A stretch of DNA of 64,000 nucleotides. Source: Monilinia fructicola. Lineage: Eukaryota; Ascomycota; Leotiomycetes; Helotiales; Sclerotiniaceae. Below the pieces are notes generated by a model that was not told the origin of the DNA, did no database searches, and worked only from the letters and a program-made list of their open reading frames with translations. Made by a program: the position numbers and the translations under genes. The stretch is taken from NCBI GenBank assembly GCA_008692225.1, contig VICG01000001.1, positions 3,449,501 through 3,513,500 on the forward strand, written 5' to 3'. This document shows positions 1-11,479 of this stretch, piece after piece. Positions within the stretch are counted from its first letter, which is position 1; each line of letters opens with the position of its first letter.

Positions 1-290
1 CGAGTATTATGATCATGGTTTTGAGAAATATACACTTTTGCTCCAGAATAGTTGGAAATAGTTAGAAGTGGTGAAATAAAGTTATATTCGTATCTAGTTT
101 ATGTATATCTCCGAACTCTTGTAAAAGAGCCAATCGTCGATCATGCACTTGGCCACGAGTACAACCGCATTAGTACCTTACCTAGGTCGATTCTTTCAAT
201 CAAACCTGTAGATATTCCTACCTCTCTGACCTTTCTGGAATATCGTATCATCTCTGTAAAACATCTCTTACTCACAGAATTGAAGAAGTC

Positions 291-2120
291 ATGAACAACA
301 CGGAGAAGAAAAACGCCAGCGAGCTAGGAAAAGGTCCACCAGAAGCTCTAGACATTTCTTTGGCTGATCCAGCCTTTATTCTTCCCGCTTCAACTCCGAC
401 TCCAAATCAACCTGCGTTAAGTGCCCCGGAGCAGCTTGAAGCTATTGGCGAAGACGATGCATTACCTCTTAACTGGAGCGAGACTCGGAAATGGCTTATC
501 GTCGTTACAATCTCAGGCATGAGCTTTATTGTGTGAGTTGTTGTGACAATATCCTTCGCGGTCTTGCCATTTATCCCATCTACAGCCGTATTACGTGGAC
601 TGACTTGCGCTCATTGAATAGCAATCTTTCAACCGTCATCTGCGCGCCAGCAAGTCTTCAGATTGAACAGGAGCTTGGCTTTCGTAGTGATTTTCTTGCT
701 ACCTTTTATATCACTGTCTGGGATTTAGGTGAAGCTATTGCTCCTTTATACATAGGTCCACTGTCGGAACGTATAGGCCGATTTCCTGTTTACCATTTCT
801 ACAATGTGCTTTTTATTATCTTTACTATTGTTACTGGATTCAGTAATAGTATCGGTATGATTATAGCTTTCCGCTTCCTGACTGGTATGGCTACAACATC
901 TATCTGTTTGAATCCTAGCATTGTAGGCGATATGTTCCCTGTTCAGACTCGTGGTGCTGCTATGTCAATCATGAGTTTGATGCCTCTGGTAGGAACTGCA
1001 GTAGGACCTATCGTAGGTGGCTACGTTACGCAACGTCTCAATTGGCGCTGGACATTTTGGCTGACAGGTATTCTTACTGGCATTGTTGAGCTGTCGATGC
1101 TCCTTGTCTTTCGGGAGACATACCTGCCCCATATCTTGCGACAACGAGCTAAAAAGGCTGCTGCACGTTCTGTATCTGTCGCTACTCACACGGGGAAGAA
1201 AGCCAAGCATCCGTTGTATATGTTGCCTCTTGTCGTGCTGCGCTTCCTCTTACAACCCTTCGTTATCTTGTTGGGGTCCCGAGCCGCGACAACTGTAGCG
1301 CTGTACTTGTCGATTATTTACGCCTATCTATTCCTACTTGCGGCGACTTTAGCCACCGTATTCCAGGAGATATACTCATTCTCCGAGACCAATTCAGGTC
1401 TGGTTTATCTCGGACTAGGTTGGTCATCTCTTTGCTTTTATCAATCTCATTCATCACTTCATATCGCCTCCTTTGTTTTCAGATCTCACCTGGTTTCTTG
1501 ATTTCTACGTACCATGCATATCCTCGAACCGTGCAATATAAATGTCATACGCTAATATAGTATATTACTTCACAGCAACGGGTATGTTTATCGGCACGCT
1601 TATATGCCGCTTCACACTGGATCGCTTTATCGTTAAGAAGACCACAACAGTACAGGGAAATAGCGATGCATCGGCATCAGGAGCTCCGATCAGCGCACAC
1701 CCAGAGAGAAGGCTAATTCCAGCAATTCCTAGTATGGTGATTCTGCCAGCGGCGCTATTTTTGTATGGCTGGACACTGCAGGTTCAAGCACACTGGGCAG
1801 TCCCGGCTGTCGCAACAGCGCTGGCAGGCTTTTGCCTATCGACGACGACTATCCCTATCATGAATTACCTCGTTGATGTCTTTGGTGATCTTTCTGCTTC
1901 GGCCGTTGCTGCAGTTCTGCCGCTACGTTACGTCATCGGTACCTTCTTGCCTGTTGCTGCTCCCTACATGTACAGCCGACTCGGTTACGGCTGGGCAAAT
2001 TCGTTACTGGCTTTCATATTGATCATATGTGTGCCAGCTCCTCTGCTATTGATCATTCCGCCCAAGAAGAATTCAATCTGGGCAAAGCTCGCGCACCTGG
2101 TGGGAGGCCGCAATGCGTGA
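291..2120 (+). CDS. MFS transporter, DHA1-like drug/solute exporter
   Basis: Predicted plasma-membrane proton antiporter of the major facilitator superfamily. Proposed exons are 291-532, 622-1418 and 1576-2120, giving 527 residues. The first junction (GTGAGT...AG) keeps the frame. The second donor is a weak GTTGGT, and an acceptor at 1560 instead of 1575 would also keep the frame. The N-terminus is a hydrophilic Pro/Ala-rich tail of about 65 residues. MFS motif A is visible as GPLSERIGRFP after TM2, and the antiporter motif C as GTAVGPIVGGY in TM5. A long cytoplasmic loop rich in Lys/Ala separates the two six-helix halves. The substrate cannot be told from sequence; relatives export drugs, polyamines or secondary metabolites. 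No biosynthetic genes lie next to it. The reading frame is intact. Confidence 0.85.
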
Positions 2121-3325
2121 GAAAATGGTGTGCGGTAAGGATATCGGGTAGCACGATCGCTAGCTTGTTGGGACTAATTCCAACACTCCGGAAAATGCTA
2201 GCCGTGTGGTTGGTTAAACATCTAGTGAGAGAATCATCCGATTGGTCTCAAATATAACGGGTAGATGAGCACAGGCAGAAAATGTTTCAGATCGGATATT
2301 GATCCACATAATACGTGCTATCTCCTAGGCTGCTATAGCTTGACAGGTTAGGTGATCCGTGCACATGCCATGAATAATTCAATCTGATTGGCTGTTATTG
2401 GCTATTTAGTGTTAAGATAGCTTTTTAAATACTTATAACTTAAAGTATTATTCTATCTTAATCTTTAGATGTTTTATATTACATAAAAAAGCATATAATC
2501 AAAAACTACTAAAATCTTATCTATATAGATTTTTATGATATATTTTATATATATTAGATTTTCTTCTATTAAACTAATAGAAATACTCTTTGATATTTCT
2601 AGAATTCTAATGATTTGGTTGGTCAATAAGATCCCTGCTAAGCGAACGTGTTAAACTACAGCAGCCTAGGGGATAATTATGTTCTGGCATGTGCTTGGAT
2701 TTTTTCGCCTCCTAAAGTGTATCTAGCTAGCTTTGCGGCCAACTTTCACATTCTTTTTGGCTGGTGTCCACACAAACCAATCCTCGTAGACTTCTCTGTT
2801 ATTGTGACAATGCACAGTAATATTAGAGATTGGTCATATTAAGATCATACAAAAGATGAGAGAGAGTTCGATCTAACCCAACGATGGCAATAAATCATAT
2901 ATGCCATTCATTATCAACCATCTTGGTTGTTATTAGGCTTTGCCATCGTACTGAAAGCTTCCCTTAGTCGGTAGAGCTGAGTGAGTGAGCCGGGCGAGTC
3001 AGATGGGGCAATATTCCGGGGGTTGGGGGAGGGGTTTCCCTGCCGACCTAAATGGGCTTAGCGAGTATGGATTACATCATATCTTAATTCTTGAGGAAAG
3101 AGGCTTTTTACAGCACTCTCTTTTCTCTGCAAGGTTCCGATTCAGTGAAGAACATTTACTCATTACTGAAGGAGAGGATCACCTTCATGATGAAGTACAT
3201 TCTCTACATCCCTCAATCACTTCGATAGTCACCTACCTCTAGCTATTATGCAGCCGCGAACTATTATGCTCTAATTAGGATTTAAGCCAAAAAGTCGAAT
3301 AACACTAATAGCTACTCATAGCCAA
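2121..3325. other. AT-rich intergenic region
   Basis: No supported gene. The stretch at about 2400-2620 is very AT-rich, with long runs of A and T and several near-palindromic TATA-type strings. Short open frames here have no recognisable composition or motif. Confidence 0.6.
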
Positions 3326-3332
3326 TGTCATC

Positions 3333-3583
3333 CATCGGAAGGGAAACTGGTTAACATCCCGGTATCTGGATATTGATCATCTGCGGCAACTAACCGAATG
3401 CGGATATGACGGCGGGGCCGCGGGAAGAGTACTCTTTTCTTCTTAACAGCCTACTTACCTGAAATCGGGCTGCCCGGAGCTAGCTTCCAACGGTTTGCTT
3501 TTTCGGGTATGGTATGGTCTCGACCTCGTTGGAAATCTGCGGGGAGGAATAGCTTTCGAATGACATCGTACTTATGATCATAG
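3333..3583 (+). pseudogene. Diverged fragment of the 25S/28S large-subunit rRNA gene
   Basis: About 250 bp reads in order as a degenerate copy of the middle of fungal 25S rRNA. Landmarks are GGAAGGGAAACTGGTTAACA (rRNA: GGGAATCGGGTTAATATTCC), then TGGATATTGATCAT, GCGGCAACTA, GGCGGGGCCGCGGGAAGAGT, CTCTTTTCTTCTTAACAGCC, CCTGAAATCGG, CCGGAGCTAG, TGGAAATCTGCGGGGAGGAA and finally CGTACTTATGATCATAG (rRNA: CGTACTCATAACCGCAG). The similarity stops on both sides. The fragment carries many substitutions and small gaps, so it is not a working rRNA gene. The comparison is from memory of conserved eukaryotic LSU rRNA, so identity is strong but percent similarity is not measured. It is locally GC-rich inside AT-rich DNA. 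Confidence 0.78.
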
Positions 3584-5091
3584 TCATATGCAAAGGATCC
3601 ATTTATACTCATTCTACTGCATGATATGTATTAGTTGTAAAACTGTTTGATTTGTATTCTATCTGTTTTGCTGTTTATGATTGGCCTGTAGTTCCTGCTG
3701 CACCAAGTTGCAAGCGCTGCAGAAGTCGTGGACGTCGCAAGCATCGCCCCTGCTGTACACTGTTTTGACTTTATCGTCATGAATTTTGACATTTCAAGAT
3801 ATTGTTTAGTTTCAAAGAGTTCCTTTTAACGAGTATTTAAAGTTAACTCCAGTTGAATACAATTGTAGTACAACTTTATTATTCTATTCTATTCTCAACA
3901 GCAAATAATGAATTCATTGTTACGAAGAATCGGTATATCTAAGAAAGAAGAAGATAAAATTGTGCTGAGATAAGTATGAGATTAATAAAATATAGAGTCA
4001 GGGAAAGGTAAGATGGCCAGCATTTCCTGCTCAAGAAACAGCGTACTAACACTATGGCGCAAACTATGACGTATGATTGAGAATCAAAACAGAGTCATTC
4101 AGGTTGAGGTAGCGATGAATATTGTTCGTTTCCCGGAGGGCTTGTACTTACCTGCACAGCTGAATTCTGTTGCTCAAGGCCTTCGATGTGTCAATGCGTC
4201 TTCTGAGGTTTATTTCTGCAGTTGGTGTCGGGGCTTGCGTTGTCGTAGCCTAGTATAAGGCGGGATATCACGCTACAAAACATCCACGAAGACTTGGTGT
4301 TCATCCTACAATAATTTCTTTGTTAGATGCAATTCCCCCTCCACTTCCTGGCTTGGCTATAAACTGTGGGCCTTCGATTGTAAAGGATGAGTTCTGCGGG
4401 AAGTTTAAGATATATAAGGTTAAGTCCCAGCTGTATTGGAGTGGGGAATAAATTCTGGGGAGCAACGAGCTATGATGGCGGGGGCGGATACTACGGTGCT
4501 GAGCGTCGAACTCCAAGTGTCAAGTATAGCCTCGTTTAGCACTTCTTGTAATTGTAGAGGCGCCATTCTGCTATTATCCAGAAACATTCTTGACAGTGCA
4601 TTGTGATATCGGCCATCTTAATCTCTCATTCTGACCCATCGGAGCCATTATTGAACACGCCAAATACACCTCCTACCTTCGACATCGAGGTCAAGATTCC
4701 AGGGATAATTGCCCAAAGCTTGCGGATTGGAAACGTGTCCTCCGCCCAAATCGTTCAAGATCAATCCTGTATGTCTTCCAAATAATGACTGGATATATAC
4801 AACCACTAATACAGAGAAGTGTGATGACAGCAATAATTCACCAGTTCTGGCTGCTCATTCTTATCGGTTTTAAATACTACATTGAGATTTTGGGGATACC
4901 CATTCTTACTTGTTAAGAGTAGAGATGACCATGGGAGTACAAAAACAGATCTTCATGACTTGACTACTCTCGATGAAGCTTCGATTTGGATCATAGAGAT
5001 ATTGCAGATTATGGCACGGAAGAACCCAAGTCTGACTTGTTGGCACCTTGGGCTTGATGAAATCTACCTTCCTATATGATGCATTTCCATG

Positions 5092-5126
<35 letters not shown>

Positions 5127-7874
5127 CAATTGTGACTCCAAAGAAGAAGTTATAAAATGGATTGAAATATTTAATCATAAAGATCTCTTTGGAGGTCAGT
5201 TGTCACGCAATGATAGGAGCTCTCAAGAGTAATTACAGTAACATTGAAGTCGAAATTCTCTTGCTTTGAGCATATTTGTAGCGGAGTCGGGAGTTCGCTT
5301 CCGTAACGCTTTCCTTGTCACATTCGTCAATGTAACGTAACTTGAAGAACTTTTCATTGTCGACTTGTCTACTTGTCGACTTATATTTCTTGCTGTACCT
5401 TGCTGTACTAATGTTCCTTTATACCATGAAGATTTGTAGAAGATTCCAAGAACTAGTCGTATTAATGGAAATTTAGAACTACTTGTAATTAAGCGAGGGT
5501 TCAAAAGCTGTGTTTCTTAACGAAAGTGCTGCGAGGGAGCGTAAATATTTTAAAGCACATAACTATCTATTATTACATACCACTTCGTTATATCCTGATA
5601 TTAAAGCAAGCTATGCCCACGAATATTTTCGAGCTCCTTCACTCTAAACCGTGGAGAATCGAGGTGAACTTGTCTGTATAGTAGTAAATTGATAATCGAT
5701 TTGATCTAACCATAGCTAAGCTACGCAGACCATGCGATGCTATTATTATGTACAAGCATTAGGTCGTACCAGGAAAAAATAAGAAAAATAACCTGTAAAC
5801 CCCCGGAAGATCTTCGAGATGCCTACGAGAAATACCAGTTATGTCGTGCACTTATAGCCCGTGATTTGCACAACTTGTCTGTATACTTAGAGATAAACTC
5901 AAGTTTTTGATACCTGATAGATATTTTCTCGCACTTTTTGAAGAGCCCTGTGTGTAAGAGAAGCTTTTAGTTATGAAACTTGTCGAAAAGGCTCTTATAA
6001 TGATAAGGGAGATGGTGTTTTATTCGTCAACAAGATACAGGTCTCCAATGTGAGATTGCCATAACCATTGCGTACTTAGAAAGATATGCCTCGAACAAGC
6101 CATAGTATGTGTTGTTTGGGAAATGAGCTCAGAGTACCTACGACTTTCAAAAGTTGTACAGAACAGCCTGAACAGAAAATAAGTTGTTTGACTCCACAGG
6201 CTCAGATCTTAGATTCCAAAACCTTCAATGCCATGTTACTTCTAAGCAAGCAAGAGATATATCCTCTATTAGACTTTCCGGGAATATTTAGATGAATCAT
6301 CTGGTATTGACTCGTTAGTATCGAGTGAGTACACTCTGGATTTTGGAAACTATTTTCAAGCGGCAAGTGCATAAAATCTGAGCAGAGAATGTGGAAGGTT
6401 AAAATGCTCAAGTTGGCCTTGTCAAAAGAGTAGAGGTTTTGGAACTGAGGGAAGCACAAAGAGACAGGTAAAACAGCTGGAAGTCTGCCGATATCAATTT
6501 GATCTCCGAGTGCGCAAGGCAAATATGAACTTGATATCAAAACCTGACTGGGGATAACTATCAACCACCGTTGAAAGATGATCAGCCCGATTCTTGGAGA
6601 ATTTGAGAGAATTTCAAGGGGAGCAACAAGTAGTATCGCGAAGACAATCTTTCAGATAAAAGCAAGCTTGCATGTTCTTGTTATAGTCAGGTGTTTCAAA
6701 TACCTTTCTAATCTATGCTCTGTGATAACAGCTCTCTTTGCAGATGCAGCAGCTGTCTGTCTATCTAGATACAAGCTCGGACAAAATACTTGCTATGGTT
6801 TCACTATTCTTCCTGTTTAGAGAATCTTAATCCAAAAACTATGACTCCTGGATCAATATCTACTTAGCGACTGCTTGAAAGAACGAGTAGGCTGCTATAT
6901 TTGCATGGGGGCAAATGAGTGACATAAAGTGGTTGCTTAGCTATGAAGTCAGAAGAAACCTTAGTTTTGATACTAGGTTCTCGACAAGCTTGAAATATTG
7001 TAAGGTCAACTGAAAATGCCCTTGTAGTATTGACGACAATATTTTATGTGCTAATACTTGTCTATATTGAAGCTTGTTCGGACCAGGGCGAAATGTCATT
7101 CCGAAATCTAACTTTACATTTACATACAAACATACACATCAAGTTTGGGAAAAGGGGCGTGGCAACTTTGCAACTACATGATCATGTTACTTGAGCGTAT
7201 ATCATGCGGCTAAGACTTTCCCCAATGATAAGTATATGCAAAGACGAGAAGGAGCATGACTATGGTTGTGTTGCGTTTCATTCATGATCTTGATTTGATT
7301 TTCTTTTTCACAATCCAGAGAGATTCATTTTAGAAGTGATAAAGGAGTCAGTAATTGGAGAATTGGAAGATTTGTTGGGGAAATATGGAACTCGGCATGT
7401 AGAAAGTAAACAAAGTCAAAATGCACTACTGTAACTTGAAATAACAAAAGATAAATACAACCAGAGTATTACATAGCCTTCGTTTTTATTCTAATCTAAA
7501 TTTAATCTTGGAAACTCTTTAAATAGTTGGTCAGGGAATTAGCTCAAAGAAATTCAAGACTGCAAATCGACTTGGCCACCCAAACAAAGAAACCGGACAT
7601 GCCACGCGAATTCCTACTCACGAGCATGCATTGAACGGTGAACTTCTGTAGTTTTATTGCGGGTATGAACGAGTAAAACAACTTGTTTTAATAACTTTTG
7701 ATTTTCGTTCATTCCAAGAACTAGCTCCAATCATCGAAACCACACTCCTATTCGGTTCCACCCAGGATTACCCGTAGACACTCAACACCTGATACCGATA
7801 TCCTATTCATTACCCATTACCCATTGCATCTCAGTATAACTCCTATGTCGCCTCATATCTCATCTATCATTCAG
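3584..7874. other. Intergenic region with possible coding relics
   Basis: No intact gene seen. Frames at 4073-4258, 4603-4785 and 4882-5079 (+) have protein-like composition but no shared frame, start or motif that I recognise, so they may be remains of one gene. A (TA)n microsatellite occupies about 5096-5123. The rest (5.2-7.8 kb) is AT-rich with nothing recognisable. Confidence 0.45.
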
Positions 7875-9124
7875 TCATTGCAAGGATAAAACCTCATCAT
7901 CATCAATCCTTCCACTTTCTCCATTTCCTGCACCCATTGCTTCCCTCAAGTACCCCGACGTCTGGCCCTTCCAACCATCCAGAAACCGCTGTAATTTGCC
8001 ACCTTCTTTTTCATCCTGATATTTCGAGCCGTAAATGATTTCCTCTTCATCCAACTGATCTCGACGAGTTTTCCTACATTCGAAGTCTTCAAATGCGGGT
8101 CCAATTTGTATGCAATCCAAGTCTGGACAGCATACCCGTATTCCAGTTATGGGATTACATTTCACTTCTCTCTTGTCAGTTTCTGCATTTACCGAGGATT
8201 ACTCGTTTCATTTTTCAAATTTAGAAGAAGTAAGTCACCTACTATTAATTGATTTGCATTTTGGTAGCTCCGTGATATCGTCCAGTCTAGGCGGAATCTC
8301 GATCATTTGCAGAAAGTTCCATTTATTAGCTTCTCTCATCTTCTCTTCCTTTTTCTGTTCCGTCTGCTCCTCACTTGTTGTACTGAGGCTCTGTTCAAGT
8401 GACAGGTACGGTTTTCGCAAGACATCCAGTATTTCCTCATCTTCAGATCTTTCGTCAACAGGAGAATGGCATTCACTCGTACCTGAGCCTCGGACTTGTA
8501 GCAGACAAGTGAGGGGCAGCAGTACTCGCCTTTGAGGATGTCGCATGATGCTATATTTTGCGTTCATTTTCGTTTCTTATACAGGGGGTTTGCAAGGGCG
8601 AATACATACAACCAGCTTTACTGCATTCATTCTTAGCTGTGATAATTTCATCACCCAATTTCAAATAACTCTCCAATTTCATATCAGTCTTCACGTTAAC
8701 TTGAGCGGTTGTATCCTCATCTTCACCCATAACTTCATTCCCCAGTCGATGCATCGGTGAAATGGAAAAAGAACCAACGACCGAAGATGCTCTCCCTCTG
8801 AAATTCTGAAATATTTCATAAAGAGTACCGAGTGTCGATCTAGGAAATGAATTATGGGATTCGCAGAAACACATGCCGTGGCCATCTACTCTACATGTTA
8901 AGCCTGAGTTTTCGCAGCAAGTCGCATGCGCACAGAGACCTGGTTTTATGTCAATGAGTAGCAAGGGTATGAAAATGAGGATTCCTACCTCCTTGCTCAG
9001 TGTATTCTCCTTCCAATGCGATTGTTTTTGCGACAACATTTGCAGGGGGACCTGGAGCGGCAAAAGGGACTGCTAGCGTTGAGAAGATGGTTATTACAAA
9101 TATGGGAAGGGTCCAAAGTAACAT
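7875..9124 (-). CDS. Small secreted cysteine-rich protein, function unknown
   Basis: Starts at 9124 with a clear signal peptide (MLLWTLPIFVITIFSTLA, cleavage near PFA-AP). Exon 1 is 9124-8989 and exon 2 is 8939-8610; that intron is short and keeps the frame. A third exon starts at 8529. The last exon runs from about 8169 to the stop at 7875. One further splice between 8480 and 8400 is needed and is not resolved. Three cysteine modules of similar form appear: CCENSGLTC followed by GMCFC, CCPSLVC, and CCPDLDC. Between and after them lie acidic Glu/Asp-rich segments. The product would be roughly 250-320 residues and extracellular. I do not recognise a family. The profile (secreted, Cys-rich, alone between gene-poor flanks) is that of a candidate effector or surface protein, which is inference. 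Confidence 0.55.
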
Positions 9125-11479
9125 ATTGAATGACTCTATTTATTTGAGACTCGCAAGGACCGAAAGTTTTGGGTTCTTAGTTATTGTTGATATCAATCAC
9201 CAGCTCCCCGAGGTCGTAAATACCATCATTCGTGAATCGGCATTCCATGTACCATTAAAGCTTGGCAGTTCACATTCCAGACCTGAGGCCTATTAGTTTG
9301 GGCACTAGGGGTTTAGCTCGAGAGTGAATCACGAGAAAAATCACGAGTCTTATGATCAGAAAGCAATTCGTAATTGTTGAGTGTTGCATTGTATCGATAC
9401 AATGATGAATGATTATTTCCCTGGCGTAAGGCATGACGTTGAAATAAATATTTGGTGGCTTGTTCGATGCCATTTAGCCGGCGAATAGTAAGAAATGCCA
9501 TACAATATACATCGATAAAAAATTGTAATAATCATGGAAACGACCACGTGCTAAAGACCCTGTGAACTTCTTATTAGCTTTGAAGTACAGGAGAGGTTTT
9601 GATAAAAAAACAAATAATCAATTGATGGGGTTGAAGTCTAAAACTCCGAAGGCTCTGCTAAACTAGCTGCGACAGAGGAGGCCGAAGTAGTCCATATGTA
9701 CATGAAGAGTTTCATATTTGTAGGACAAGTCAACCTTATTCGCACATCTGTTCTTTTGTTCTAGCCCTCGTGAATGATCAGCGAGAGAGAGAGATTGATG
9801 GATCACATAAGTAGCATCAAGACGACGCTAGATGCTAGATGCTAAAATATGGTTTGAACTTTAAAAACGGCTTAGACAATGCAATGATGTTAATCAAAGT
9901 AACCTTTCAAATTGGAGTCTGAGCAGAAGCAAGCCTTGGAAGTATTTACGGAGGAGAGTTCACCAGTGGTTCTATGGGATAGTAGATTAGAGGATTGTTA
10001 TTGATTAATGATCATTTCACGTTGATCTCATGTATCTCTGGCAGGTTTATGAAGTTACGTAAACCCGTACTCCTCCAGAATTAGTTCTAATGGCTTTGCT
10101 CATTGGTCCGAATGGCCATTGAACAATACAATCTAAGTGGCACGATCTTTGCCACGGTCTTTCAATACTTCCCTCATCGAAGTGTGTCCTTTTCAAAAAT
10201 GTCTCTCTTTTACAGTACTGTTACATCCATGATGCGATTGTGACTGTTGCAAAAACAAAAAAGGTTGTCAGCAAGGTTATAAAGGGATACATTTATATTT
10301 CTTTTTAAGGGTTTTACATAAAGTCCATAAAAGTTAATGGAGACTTAAAGATAGGATAAAGTTTCGGAGATACGCTTACATGGACCATGAATCTGTGATG
10401 ATCGGTGGATATCTTCAATTTTGCCCCAATGAAGGGGCGGGAAGGTTCGTAGTTGAACCCGAGACCCTGAAGAAAATGAGTAGGTACAGTAGATAAGGCA
10501 TCCTGGTAGGGCTAGGGTTGTTCGGAGAAATAAAGTTATATACGTATTGTATATTTATATATTTGAAAGTTACTTTTGAGGGCAGATAATAATATATCCT
10601 CAAAATGATGCCATTCAGACTTCAAGTATTGCAGGTGGTATGTAGTAATCAAGGTTGTACGGAGGAAGGATACCAGTTTGAAAGAGGGAAAGAATTGAGT
10701 AAGCTTGTGGCAAGGAATGAAAAGTTTCCGATCTGCACATTCCCATTGGAGCTCCTTGCACGGGCCGGACCTTCGTTCCACCAGATAACGTAGCTGATGG
10801 AAAGGGCAGCCAGCTTCTCGTCGTTCACAATTATCTCTGGAATATGAACGAACACCAGGTCCTGTCTCCGTACACAATGATGTATCCTTCAAAGGGCCAC
10901 ACCAGCAATGGGCCGTGTGAACATGTCAAGAATACACGTTATATGCAACAAATGTGAGGGCGCGGTGGGTGCTATCTATTCACGAAATCTTCGTCTGTTT
11001 GGGTGAGGAAACTCGTCTTTGGTATGCCGTTACATTTCCTAACTCAACCGTTGTTAGGATGATGGGAAACGGTAGAGGGAGATGCTCCACCAAGGTCCAA
11101 ATCGCCTATAACGCCGGGACGTCTGAGCTATCCCCCATTGAAACTATTTGTGTTTGTCTCCGTGCAGTACCCTGCACTGTTTATGAAGCTTTGAATACCC
11201 TTGTCGACTAGGGGCACCTTCCGTGGCTAATAATAATGGGAATTTCACCTCGATTTCCATCGCATCGCAACTGATTATGAGATCGCTCAACGAGCGATCT
11301 CTCTAGCCTTCAGACTACGTCGAAGACTTACCTAACTTGAATTAGTCTCAAATATGCTAGGGTATTCTAGGGTCTCTATCCCATTTTATCCCATTTTCTT
11401 TTTGTACATGTCAACCACATGTATGGAGATGGACGTTTCCAATCTTCAAACTGCTTGGTGGAATCAGATATGCTGAACA
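9125..11479. other. Intergenic region
   Basis: No supported gene. Open frames are short and lack recognisable motifs. It holds the upstream region of the phytochrome gene, including a pyrimidine-rich stretch just before the start (about 11370-11405, twice TCCCATTTTATCCCATTTTC-like). Confidence 0.5.

Noticed and set aside
3690..3765. CKRCRSRGRRKHRPCC-like string, suggestive of a zinc-cluster transcription factor.
   Set aside because: Cys spacing does not fit Zn2Cys6 and there is no open frame around it.
10415..10470. Minus-strand GGGTTCAACTACGAACC resembles a tRNA T-arm/B-box.
   Set aside because: No acceptor stem, D-arm or anticodon arm can be drawn around it.
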